This document shows positions 17,946-25,446 of a DNA stretch of 39,910 nt, one piece after another. This stretch comes from Thermomonas sp. (lineage in GTDB: Bacteria; Pseudomonadota; Gammaproteobacteria; Xanthomonadales; Xanthomonadaceae). The position numbers were made by a program, and so were the translations under genes. Positions within the stretch are counted from its first letter, which is position 1; every line of letters starts with the position of its first letter. The stretch is from positions 29,343-69,252 of the forward strand of contig JAIMKJ010000021.1 in the NCBI GenBank assembly GCA_020692565.1, in the 5' to 3' direction. The notes under the pieces are model-generated. The model was not told the origin of the DNA. It searched no databases and saw nothing but the letters and a program-made list of their open reading frames with translations.

Positions 17946-18752
17946 ATGACACGCTTCACCCACACCGCACTCGCCCTCGCTTTCGCGCTTTCGCTTCCCT
18001 CGCTCGCCAATGCCGCGGACACGCCTCAGCCGACCGGCGACCTGCCGGCCGCACGCACGCTCATCGACGCCCATGTCGCCGCCGTCGGAGGCCGCGAAGC
18101 CGCGCTCGCCAGCACGGAAGGTTCGATCAAGTCGTCCCTGGACATCGTCGAAGCCGGCATTAAGGGCGAACTGGTCATGTACAGCCGCGGCGACGACCGC
18201 CTGCTGAGCATGACCCTGCCGGCGATGGGCGAAACCAAGATGGGCCGGACAGGCGGAGTGGTCTGGTCGATCGATGCGATGGCGGGCCCGCGCGTGCTCG
18301 AAGGCAAGGAACGCCAACAGTTGAACGAACAGTTCGATCCGCTGTACGCATTGCGCGACGCCAGCCTGGTCGAATCCGCCACCACGACGGCATTGTCGGA
18401 GTCGGAAGGCCGCGCCTGCTATCAGGTCGAGATCAAGTGGAAATCCGGTAGCGACAGCACAGACTGCTACGGCACCGAAGATGGTTTGCTGCTGTCCACC
18501 GAATCCACCACCAGCACGCCGATGGGCGATTTGAAGCAGATCACCCATTTCTCCGAATACACCACCTATGGCAAGAGCAAAACCCCGAAAGTGTCCAAGA
18601 TGAAGGTCGCCGGCATGACCCAACTCGTGCGCATCGAATCCTACGAGGAAAGCCCGCAGGACGCGAAGCTGTTCGTACTGCCGGCGGCGATCGAAGCCCT
18701 GGTCGGCAAAGCCGCGAACCCGGGCGATACGAAGGCCGAACAAAGCAAGTAA
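17946..18752 (+). CDS. exported protein of unknown function, LolA-like beta fold suspected
   Basis: The 268-residue product has a signal peptide (about 1-23, ALALAFALSLPSLANA). A DAHVAAVGGREAALASTEGS segment follows, of a type that often opens periplasmic proteins of the outer-membrane lipoprotein-sorting (LolA/LolB) fold. Strand-rich segments follow, including GGVVWSIDAMAGPRVLEG, ACYQVEIKWKSG and KITHFSEYTTYG-like repeats. I infer a periplasmic carrier-like fold but no specific role. It lies 92 bp after the S41 peptidase gene on the same strand and is followed by a strong terminator. Confidence 0.82.
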   Translation: MTRFTHTALALAFALSLPSLANAADTPQPTGDLPAARTLIDAHVAAVGGREAALASTEGSIKSSLDIVEAGIKGELVMYSRGDDRLLSMTLPAMGETKMGRTGGVVWSIDAMAGPRVLEGKERQQLNEQFDPLYALRDASLVESATTTALSESEGRACYQVEIKWKSGSDSTDCYGTEDGLLLSTESTTSTPMGDLKQITHFSEYTTYGKSKTPKVSKMKVAGMTQLVRIESYEESPQDAKLFVLPAAIEALVGKAANPGDTKAEQSK

Positions 18753-18790
18753 AGCGCCAGCGGCGCCCACGCAAAACCAGATGACACAAG

Positions 18791-18823
18791 CCACCCGGAC
18801 CTCGACGTCCGGGTGGTTTTTTT
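18791..18823 (+). terminator. rho-independent terminator
   Basis: A perfect 10-bp stem CCACCCGGAC / GTCCGGGTGG with a CTCGAC loop is followed by seven T residues (18817-18823), the classical intrinsic terminator form. It ends the unit that includes the exported protein at 17946, 38 bp after its stop codon. Confidence 0.95.
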
Positions 18824-19279
18824 GTGCATTTCGCCCTGGGTTTCAGTTGGCGCCCGTTACGGCATCAACCGCTGCAAAAACCGCTCGATGCCGGTGAATC
18901 GGTCGAATACGGGGTCGTCGCTGTCTGGAAATGAACGGACACCGCTGACGGAACGGCTGCACCACGGCGGACGCACCAGCGAGCGCTGCATGAAGTTTGC
19001 TCAGGATGCACGCCTGAACAACCATGCATGCGCGTCGCTGGTGAGCGTCGATCGCGACGACCGGCACACTGATCCAATGCCGTGCTTTCAGGTGCCCCTG
19101 CAACTTCTTGCAGGCGCACGACTTCGATGCATCAAAGACAATGCCTCGAAGCGCTTCATGCTGCGTTGCAGCGTGCATGAACAGGGATATACGTATTTAT
19201 TGAAGGCACCAACGATCACGGACGATAAGCGCGGCGTCATATACGCCGCAATCCACGGCAAGCCACGGACAGGACGACC
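18824..19279 (+). other. intergenic region upstream of the RiPP-like cluster, with candidate promoter and leader hairpin
   Basis: No convincing gene lies in this 456-bp stretch. A possible sigma70-type promoter is TTGCAG (19166-19171) and TATACG (19188-19193), 16 bp apart, about 87 bp before the maturase ATG. A 7-bp stem-loop GCGGCGT / ACGCCGC (19231-19249, loop CATAT) would lie in the leader RNA. Codon composition and the lack of ribosome-binding sites argue against the short open frames here. Confidence 0.5.
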
Positions 19280-20566
19280 ATGCAGGATCTGCTCGCAATG
19301 GAACTGTTGGAATTCACCGAAGAAGAGCAAGCGGCGCTCGCCCTGCTCAGACGCCAGCAGACGGCGCACGACGCCGTGGCCATGCTCGGATCGCTCAGCA
19401 GCGCTCAACTCCTGTCGCCGAACGAGCAGGCCATCTACGCGGCAGAAGCGGAACGCGACCTGAGCGCTGCCGTCTCTTCGGCTTCAAGCATTGTCGCGGT
19501 GCTGAAGGCGACGCGCCTGTGCAATCTACGCTGCGTTTACTGCAGATCGTGGGCCGAAGGACCGAATCAGGTCATGCGCTTCGACGTGCTGGCCCGGATC
19601 ACGCATGAGACTTTGGCGATGCGCGGCGCGCACACCGTCGAATTCGTCTGGCATGGCGGCGAAGTGACGCTGCTCAAGCCGAAGTTCTTCAAAAAAATGA
19701 TCTGGCTGCAACAGCGCTTCAAACAGCCGGGACAAGTGGTGAAGAATGCGATCCAGTCGAACGCAACGAACCTGACCGACGAATGGCTCGATTTCCTCGC
19801 GGCGTTGAAGATCGGCGTCGGCCTCAGCCTGGATGGCCCTCCCGAGGTGAACGACAAGCGCCGCGTAGACAAAAAGGGCGAAGGCTCGACGCATCGCGTT
19901 CTGGACGGCATCCGCAAACTGCGGGCACGCGATATCCCATACGGGGTATTGATGGTCGTCGACCAGGAAATCCTCCAGCTTGGCCCGGCACGACTGTTGC
20001 AGTTCCTCGTCGACGAAGGCATCGAGCAGATCGATTTCCTCAACGCACTGCCGGAAAACGATTTCGACGGCGATGTCGCGCACGGCTCCTTTCTGCCTTT
20101 CCCGGACTACGTCGGCTTTCTCTGCGAGGCGCTGGAAATCTGGCGCACCCGGTATCGCGACAGGATCAGGATCGGAGTCATCCACGAATTCGTGGAAGCG
20201 ATACATCGTGCGCGATCGACGCGCGCCTGCATGTGGTCCGGAAACTGCTCGGATCGTTTCATCACCGTCGAAGCGAACGGCGATATCGCGCCATGCGACA
20301 AGTTCGTCGGCGCGACCGATTCGAAAATGGGCAACGTCCTGCGAACGCCACTTTACGAGATCATCCGCAACGCAAAGTTCGTCGCCGACGCCAAGCAGGA
20401 AAGCATCCGATCGAAGGAAGAAATGAACGCATGCGAATGGCATTCGCTATGCCGGGGCGGGTGCCCGCACGATCGCATGTTGAATCGACATCTCGTCAAG
20501 ACCCACGACAGCCGGTGCTGCGGGATGTCGCCGCTGTTCGATCGAATCAAGAATCTTGACCTGTAA
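19280..20566 (+). CDS. radical SAM/SPASM peptide maturase (candidate RiPP-crosslinking enzyme)
   Basis: The 428-residue protein has a helical N-terminal region (1-70). A radical SAM barrel with the [4Fe-4S]/SAM motif C81-x3-C85-x2-C88 (CNLRCVYC) follows, then WHGGEV (124-129), the counterpart of the usual HGGEP SAM-amino motif. A C-terminal SPASM-type region is rich in cysteines (C317, C323, C339, C385, C391, C395, C413, C414) and could hold two auxiliary clusters. SPASM radical SAM enzymes install thioether, C-C or C-O crosslinks in ribosomal peptides. Its length is close to the roughly 430 residues I recall for the darobactin maturase DarE. A small peptide gene ending in an aromatic-rich core follows 86 bp downstream, which strongly supports a maturase role. 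Confidence 0.93.
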   Translation: MQDLLAMELLEFTEEEQAALALLRRQQTAHDAVAMLGSLSSAQLLSPNEQAIYAAEAERDLSAAVSSASSIVAVLKATRLCNLRCVYCRSWAEGPNQVMRFDVLARITHETLAMRGAHTVEFVWHGGEVTLLKPKFFKKMIWLQQRFKQPGQVVKNAIQSNATNLTDEWLDFLAALKIGVGLSLDGPPEVNDKRRVDKKGEGSTHRVLDGIRKLRARDIPYGVLMVVDQEILQLGPARLLQFLVDEGIEQIDFLNALPENDFDGDVAHGSFLPFPDYVGFLCEALEIWRTRYRDRIRIGVIHEFVEAIHRARSTRACMWSGNCSDRFITVEANGDIAPCDKFVGATDSKMGNVLRTPLYEIIRNAKFVADAKQESIRSKEEMNACEWHSLCRGGCPHDRMLNRHLVKTHDSRCCGMSPLFDRIKNLDL

Positions 20567-20652
20567 GAATCGAAGAGAAGATTCCGCACCGGTCGCCGGC
20601 GGAATCCCGATGGAACAAGCGGCGACCTGCACATTCAATCGAGGTGACAGTT

Positions 20653-20874
20653 ATGTTGAACCAGGACAAAGCGACTTCCCCTGCCGTATCGATCGAAACG
20701 ATCAATGCAGTCGTGGCAAAACTGAACGGGACGGATCATGACATCGTCGCACGCGCCAACGAGCTGAAACAGTTGGCAGGAAACGATGGCATTGTCTCGT
20801 GCATCAGCGCCGACGCCGAGGAAACCCACGCCAGCGAGTCGAGCACCGACTGGACCTGGACCTGGCCTTTCTGA
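20653..20874 (+). CDS. candidate RiPP precursor peptide ending in W-T-W-T-W-P-F
   Basis: The 73-residue peptide starts at an ATG (20653) with a GAGGTG ribosome-binding site 6 nt upstream. The first 50 residues form a charged helical leader (SIETINAVVAKLNGTDHDIV, then ARANELKQLAG). An acidic Ser/Glu-rich linker follows (ADAEETHASESSTD). The chain ends with W67-T-W69-T-W71-P-F73 at the very C-terminus. Alternating Trp residues and a terminal Phe match the spacing of the darobactin core (W-N-W-S-K-S-F), in which a radical SAM enzyme joins positions 1-3 and 3-5. It lies between the maturase and two iron-dependent oxygenase-type genes, all on one strand. The single cysteine C50 lies in the leader. 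No cleavage motif of the double-glycine type is obvious. Confidence 0.82.
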   Translation: MLNQDKATSPAVSIETINAVVAKLNGTDHDIVARANELKQLAGNDGIVSCISADAEETHASESSTDWTWTWPF

Positions 20875-20886
20875 GGGTTCCGGCAC

Positions 20887-20924
20887 AACCGGCGAGCAAT
20901 CCGAACAAGAATTGCTCGCCGGTT
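20887..20924 (+). terminator. 14-bp stem-loop after the precursor gene, likely partial terminator/processing site
   Basis: A perfect 14-bp stem AACCGGCGAGCAAT / ATTGCTCGCCGGTT (loop CCGAACAAGA) begins 12 nt after the precursor stop codon. The following bases (TCAAACGG) are not a T-tract, so it probably does not stop all transcription. In peptide operons such structures often raise precursor mRNA over downstream enzyme mRNA. That role is inferred here. Confidence 0.7.
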
Positions 20925-21109
20925 TCAAACGGCACATCGCGCCCGCCACTTCCTTTCAGCTCGAATCATGGGCTGCAACGCGGCACTGGGCCACGGCTTG
21001 TGTTTTCGTTGCCGGGAATACCCCGGACTCGAAGCATCGGCATTTCTCCCGCCAGAAAATGCGGTCCTCCGCGAATCCAGACAACACCCAAGGCAAAGAG
21101 ACCGACACT

Positions 21110-21853
21110 GTGAGCGATCGCGTATCACGCATGCCCAGCATGACGTCGCAGGTCAGGCATGCACTGGAGCGTCATGACATCGCCGTCTGCGACGGATACT
21201 GGAATGCCCTGCGCGGGCTCGACGACGAATCCTACCTGCCGAACTCGCAGCTCATGCACGACATCAACGCAGCCATGTTTTCGCAACCAAGGGTCGCTGC
21301 GCTGCGCTTCGAGCGCCACTCGCAGCACGAAGCTTCCGGAAGTCGATTCATCGAAGCTGTCGCCAGGCGGTTCGTCGACGATGCGAACCTGCAGGCGCAA
21401 CTGCTGAATCACGCAGACGATGAAGCACGCCATTGCCGCATGTTCGCAGCGCTTGCCGCGCGATTTGCAGGCGATGCGCCACGCAACGAGACCATTCACC
21501 CTGTCGAGACCGGAGAAGACAACATCGAGTTGTTCAATGGCGACCTGGCGAACTTCCTGATATCGACCCACACCGCGGAAGTGAGGAACCTGACCATCCT
21601 GACCCAGTACGGACGCATACTCGCCGCTTCGCAACACCTCGAAGGCGACCGTGCCCGTCAGGTCATCGATCGTATTCATGAGGACGAGATGCGACACGTC
21701 GCCTATACCGCAGCATACGTGAGCCGGGAACTGGAACGCAGCGCGAAGGCGCATGAACTTTTTTCCGTATACACCGACAGCTATGTACGCGACGCTTGGG
21801 CCGAGGTTTCCGCCATCAGTGGAAACCTCGCTCGCCTGACACGAGGGCAGTGA
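21110..21853 (+). CDS. ferritin-like diiron protein, candidate peptide-tailoring oxygenase
   Basis: From a GTG at 21110 (AAAGAG ribosome-binding site about 9 nt upstream) the product is 247 residues, almost wholly helical. It shows the paired E...ExxH pattern of four-helix-bundle diiron enzymes: E74 (HSQHEAS), E105/H108 (DDEARH), E157 (HTAEVRN) and E193/H196 (EDEMRH). Related diiron proteins hydroxylate, N-oxygenate or desaturate small molecules and carrier-bound amino acids. An ATG at 21131 is an alternative start. The frame is open back to 20786, but that would overlap the precursor gene. It stops 4 nt before the next gene, so translation is coupled. Its substrate is inferred to be the peptide encoded upstream. 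Confidence 0.8.
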   Translation: MSDRVSRMPSMTSQVRHALERHDIAVCDGYWNALRGLDDESYLPNSQLMHDINAAMFSQPRVAALRFERHSQHEASGSRFIEAVARRFVDDANLQAQLLNHADDEARHCRMFAALAARFAGDAPRNETIHPVETGEDNIELFNGDLANFLISTHTAEVRNLTILTQYGRILAASQHLEGDRARQVIDRIHEDEMRHVAYTAAYVSRELERSAKAHELFSVYTDSYVRDAWAEVSAISGNLARLTRGQ

Positions 21854-21857
21854 GCAT

Positions 21858-22673
21858 ATGTGGACGAAAGACAAGATGGATCGGTTCGCAGACATCTACG
21901 ACCGGGACGGCGTAGTCCGGGTCGCAGGCGCACTCGGACCTGACGATGTGCACGAACTGACGCAGCGCATCCAGGCGATCATCCAGCGCTACAGCACCAC
22001 CGCCAAGGTTTCCGAAAACATGGTCGTGGTCAAATACGACGGCGGGGCCTACGTGGAATTCCTTTCCCGCGATGATTCAGCGTTCATGGAACGCCTGCTG
22101 GCGTCGCACTTGCCGCGGTTGGCCGCCCGGATCATGCGCGTCAAGAAAGTGACGTTCTGGCGGGATGAAGTGCATTACAAGGAAAGCGGCAGCGCGACCA
22201 ACAAGACGCCATGGCATCACGGAATCGGCTCGTTTCCATTCAAGGGGCAGCAAGTCTTGACTGCATGGGTGCCATTGACCCCCATCACGGACGAAGACTC
22301 TCCCTTGCAGAGCATTCTCGGAAGCCACCTTCAGACCTCCGCCCGTTATCGACCGCCAACAAGAACCGACGAAGTCGACATTCCGGGATACGTGGACATA
22401 CCCGATTTCGATTCGCAGATCGCCCGCGGCGAGCTCGACGTCGCGACATGGACCTCTTCCCCCGGAGATGCGGTTTTCTTCCACCCATTCTCTGTGCATG
22501 GCGCCCCGCCCAATACCGGCAGACAGCCCAGAATGGCCTACGTCAGTCGCTGGCTCGGAGACGATGCGCTGTGGCAACCCGACGCATTCAGCGTCAACGA
22601 TGTGGGGGCAGAGGCCGAACTCATCGTCGATGGACGCCCAACGGGACCGCTGTTCCCTACGATAACGATATGA
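21858..22673 (+). CDS. phytanoyl-CoA dioxygenase-family protein with His-x-Gly metal site (possible Fe/2OG halogenase)
   Basis: The 271-residue protein fits the PhyH branch of Fe(II)/2-oxoglutarate enzymes. It has TPWHHGIGSFPF (117-128), then QQVLTAWVPLTPITDEDSPLQ, SILGSH, GDAVFFHPFSVHGAPPN with the distal ligand H214, and R225 in RMAYVSRWLGDD for 2-oxoglutarate. In ordinary PhyH proteins the first segment reads PWHQD, giving the His-x-Asp ligand pair. Here it is H120-H121-G122, so the carboxylate ligand is replaced by glycine. Loss of that carboxylate to Ala or Gly is the hallmark of Fe/2OG halogenases such as SyrB2 (HxA) and WelO5 or BesD (HxG), where halide fills the site. The other residues look intact. 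A catalytically dead paralogue remains possible. Last gene of the four-gene unit. Confidence 0.85.
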   Translation: MWTKDKMDRFADIYDRDGVVRVAGALGPDDVHELTQRIQAIIQRYSTTAKVSENMVVVKYDGGAYVEFLSRDDSAFMERLLASHLPRLAARIMRVKKVTFWRDEVHYKESGSATNKTPWHHGIGSFPFKGQQVLTAWVPLTPITDEDSPLQSILGSHLQTSARYRPPTRTDEVDIPGYVDIPDFDSQIARGELDVATWTSSPGDAVFFHPFSVHGAPPNTGRQPRMAYVSRWLGDDALWQPDAFSVNDVGAEAELIVDGRPTGPLFPTITI

Positions 22674-22851
22674 GCTCTGTATCGACCTGATGCCGGCTCT
22701 CGAACCCGTCTCATCCGCCAGGTACTGAATGTCCCCGATACCGCCATGACGGGTTCAGCCCGCCACGATGACCTCGGAGGCTGTCTCGATGCGCTGCCGA
22801 TACCCGACACCAGCCTCCTCCTGCGCCGTGCTGCGACACGCCAACGCTCGC

Positions 22852-24246
22852 TCAGAGCTGCGCCGGTGCGTTGATCTGCGCCTGCTTGCGCACGATCAGC
22901 ATGGCGATCTCCAGCGCCTGTTCGTAGTTCAGGCGCGGATCGACCGTGGTCCGGTAGGCGCGCTCCAGATCGATGTCGGTGATATCGCGGGCGCCACCGG
23001 TGCATTCGGTCACGTCCTCGCCGGTCAGCTCCAGATGCACGCCGCCCAGACGGGTGCCGGCCGCGGCGTGCAGCTCGAACGCCTGTTCCAGTTCGCTGCG
23101 GATGTTCACGAAACGACGGGTCTTGTACCCGTTGCTCGTGGACTCGGTGTTGCCGTGCATCGGGTCGCAGATCCACAGCACGCGGCGGCCGTCGCGCTTC
23201 AGCGCGTCGAGCAGCGGCGGCAGTTTCTCGGCGATCGAGGTCGCGCTCATCCGGTGGATCAGGCTGAGGCGGCCGGGCTCGTCATTCGGATTCAGGATGT
23301 CGATCACCCGCAGCAACTGGTCCGGAGTGACCGAAGGACCGACCTTGATCGCGATGGGATTGCGAATGCCGCGGAAATACTCCGCATGCGCGCCGTCCAC
23401 TGCGGCGGTGCGCATGCCGATCCACGGAAAATGGGTGCCGAGATTGAACCAGCCGGCCTGACGCGGCACCTGCCGGGTCACGCCCTGTTCGTACGGCAAC
23501 AGCAGCGCTTCGTGGGAGGTGTAGAACTCGACGCTGCGCAGGTTGTGCAGCGACGCGCCGGACAGCGTTTCCATGAAACGCACGGCATCGCCGATGCCCG
23601 CGACCATCTTCTGGTACTCGTCGGCGAGCGGCGAATGGCCGACCCAACCGAGGTTCCAGTATTCGGGGTGGTGCAGGTCTGCGAAGCCGTCGTCGATCAG
23701 CGCACGGATGAAGTTCATCGTCATCGCCGAACGCGCATGCGCCTTGATCATCCGCCGCGGATCTGGAATCCGCGCTTCGGGCGTGAATTCGGGGCCATTG
23801 ACCATGTCGCCGCGATAGCTCGGCAAGGTCACCCCGTCCTTCGTCTCGGTATCCGCTGAACGCGGCTTGGCGTACTGGCCGGCGAAACGGCCCACGCGCA
23901 CCACCGGCAGGCGCAGTCCGTGCACCATCACCAGACTCATCTGCAGCAGCACCTTGAGGCGGTTCGAGATCACCTCGGGCGTGCAATCTTCGAAGATCTC
24001 GGCGCAGTCGCCACCCTGCAGCAGGAAGCGTTTGCCTTCCTGGGCCTCGGCAAGCTGCTGCTTGAGGTTGAGCACCTCGCGCGAAGTCACCAGCGGCGGC
24101 AAGGCATGCAGTTCGCCCAGCACGCCTTCAAGTTCAGCGGCATCGCCGTACGTCGGCTGCTGCAGCGCCTGGCGTTCGCGCCAACTGGCAGGCGTCCACC
24201 CGGCAGGCGGCGGAACGACGGCTTTGAGGGGTTCGGGGCGGGTCAT
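22852..24246 (-). CDS. aroG: 3-deoxy-7-phosphoheptulonate synthase, class II (plant type)
   Basis: DAHP synthase joins phosphoenolpyruvate and erythrose-4-phosphate, the first step of aromatic amino-acid biosynthesis. The 464-residue protein is of the class II type found in plants, actinobacteria and xanthomonads. It has LLQGGDCAE with the metal-binding cysteine, KPRS near the active site, WICDPMHGNTE with the metal histidine, HLELTGEDVTEC with the metal glutamate and VDPRLN with the metal aspartate. The ATG at 24246 (MTRPEPLKAVVPPP) is preferred over an upstream ATG at 24309 that adds unconserved residues. The symbol is used loosely; aroF/aroH naming varies. It is transcribed toward the RiPP-like cluster, ending 178 bp from it. 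Confidence 0.95.
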   Translation of the reverse strand: MTRPEPLKAVVPPPAGWTPASWRERQALQQPTYGDAAELEGVLGELHALPPLVTSREVLNLKQQLAEAQEGKRFLLQGGDCAEIFEDCTPEVISNRLKVLLQMSLVMVHGLRLPVVRVGRFAGQYAKPRSADTETKDGVTLPSYRGDMVNGPEFTPEARIPDPRRMIKAHARSAMTMNFIRALIDDGFADLHHPEYWNLGWVGHSPLADEYQKMVAGIGDAVRFMETLSGASLHNLRSVEFYTSHEALLLPYEQGVTRQVPRQAGWFNLGTHFPWIGMRTAAVDGAHAEYFRGIRNPIAIKVGPSVTPDQLLRVIDILNPNDEPGRLSLIHRMSATSIAEKLPPLLDALKRDGRRVLWICDPMHGNTESTSNGYKTRRFVNIRSELEQAFELHAAAGTRLGGVHLELTGEDVTECTGGARDITDIDLERAYRTTVDPRLNYEQALEIAMLIVRKQAQINAPAQL

Positions 24247-24317
24247 GGCGTTGCTCTTCGCTCGTGTGAGGACGTCAGGTGAATCAGGGGCCAGTGGATC
24301 AAGGCGCACTTTTCATG

Positions 24318-24824
24318 TCAGCGCGACCGGAACGCCGCATAGGAAGCCCATCCGGCCAGCACTACGAACCACACCAGGCTCCAGGCCGGCATCGACAGCC
24401 CCAGGAAGGACCAATCGACCTTGGCACATTCGCCCGAACCGGTCAGCACTTTCCTGATCACGTCCGTCAGCGGGTTGGTGTCCATCATGAACTGCAGCGG
24501 CGGACCGCACTCAGGCACCTTGTCCGGCGGCAGCGTGGTCAACCAGACATGCCGGCCGGCAATGCCGGCACCGATACCTGCCGGAATGAGCGCCAGCAGC
24601 CCGTAGAACCGGCGGCCCCAAACGCGCTTCGGCGCATGCAGACCGCCGATCAGGAACACCACGGCAAGGCCCGCGAACGCGATGCGCTGGAAGATACACA
24701 ACGGACACGGCAGCAGGCCCCACTGGAACTGCGAAAACAGCGCGAAAGCGATCAAACCCGCCGACAGCAGGAAACCCAGTAGGAACTGGGAGCGGAACGA
24801 CCAGCGGAAAAGATTCGATTGCAT
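24318..24824 (-). CDS. dsbB: disulfide bond formation protein B
   Basis: DsbB is the inner-membrane quinone reductase that reoxidises periplasmic DsbA. The 168-residue protein has four hydrophobic helices. The first periplasmic cysteine pair is in LLPCPLCIFQR. The second lies in the loop VPECGPPLQF...LTGSGECAKVDW. The conserved arginine after the first pair (FQR) is present. It lies 71 bp upstream of aroG on the same strand. Confidence 0.95.
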   Translation of the reverse strand: MQSNLFRWSFRSQFLLGFLLSAGLIAFALFSQFQWGLLPCPLCIFQRIAFAGLAVVFLIGGLHAPKRVWGRRFYGLLALIPAGIGAGIAGRHVWLTTLPPDKVPECGPPLQFMMDTNPLTDVIRKVLTGSGECAKVDWSFLGLSMPAWSLVWFVVLAGWASYAAFRSR

Positions 24825-24908
24825 GCGTGCGCATCAGCCAGTAAGGAATGTGACGGAATGACCCGGATACGCCGCCCGAGTTCCGCAACGATCACCGCCA
24901 CCATAGCA

Positions 24909-24934
24909 AAAACCCCGGCACGGGCCGGGGTTTT
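24909..24934. terminator. terminator at the end of the ribosomal protein superoperon
   Basis: A perfect 11-bp stem AAAACCCCGGC / GCCGGGGTTTT with an ACGG loop has A/T runs on both sides. It lies 75 bp beyond the rplQ stop on the minus strand and so ends the alpha operon. It can also function in the opposite direction. Confidence 0.9.
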
Positions 24935-25009
24935 CGTTATGACAGCTGCGCAGAACGTGATGCCCTGCGCGGCGCCCGGCCGTGCGATCGCGCGACCGGC
25001 GAGGCGCGA

Positions 25010-25381
25010 TCAGGCCGCGGCTTCGGGACGGTCAACCAGCTCGACGTAAGCCATCGGAGCGTTGTCGCCATCGCGGAAACCGCACTTCAGGATCCGCAGA
25101 TAACCGCCCGGACGCGAGAGATAACGCGGACCGAGGGTCGTGAACAACGTACCCACCGCTTCCTTGTCGCGCAGGCGCGAGAAGGCGAGGCGGCGGTTGG
25201 CGACGCCGTCGATCTTCGACAACGTGATCAGCGGCTCGGCGACGCGGCGGAGTTCCTTCGCCTTCGGCAGCGTGGTACGGATCAAGCCGTGCTTGATCAG
25301 CGAGGCCGCCATGTTGCGGAACATCGCTTCGCGGTGGGCGCTGGTACGGCTGAATTTGCGTCCGGATTTCAGGTGGCGCAT
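25010..25381 (-). CDS. rplQ: 50S ribosomal protein L17
   Basis: The 123-residue product starts [20 protein letters not shown], the hallmark of L17, and includes [14 protein letters not shown] and the terminal YVELVDRP. L17 binds 23S rRNA domain III near the peptide tunnel exit. It is the last gene of the alpha operon, 65 bp after rpoA. A hairpin (25402-25421, CCCGGCAC / GTGCCGGG) lies between the two and may tune the ratio of the two products. Confidence 0.98.
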   Translation of the reverse strand: MRHLKSGRKFSRTSAHREAMFRNMAASLIKHGLIRTTLPKAKELRRVAEPLITLSKIDGVANRRLAFSRLRDKEAVGTLFTTLGPRYLSRPGGYLRILKCGFRDGDNAPMAYVELVDRPEAAA

Positions 25382-25446
25382 GGTTCTGATTCCTGGTTAT
25401 CCCCGGCACCCTGGTGCCGGGATCATGATTCGTATCTAGCGAGGGC

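Noticed and set aside
18813..19463. Open frame running into the maturase gene
   Set aside because: It overlaps the maturase in another frame, begins inside the terminator and encodes an irregular Cys/Arg-rich sequence.
20786..21109. Earlier start for the diiron protein gene
   Set aside because: It would overlap the precursor peptide in another frame and cross the 14-bp hairpin. The residues encoded there have no helical diiron-protein pattern.
21858..22673. Reading the PhyH protein as an ordinary dioxygenase
   Set aside because: The Asp of His-x-Asp is absent; H121 followed by G-I gives no alternative carboxylate in the motif. I therefore list it as halogenase-like or inactive rather than as a normal hydroxylase.
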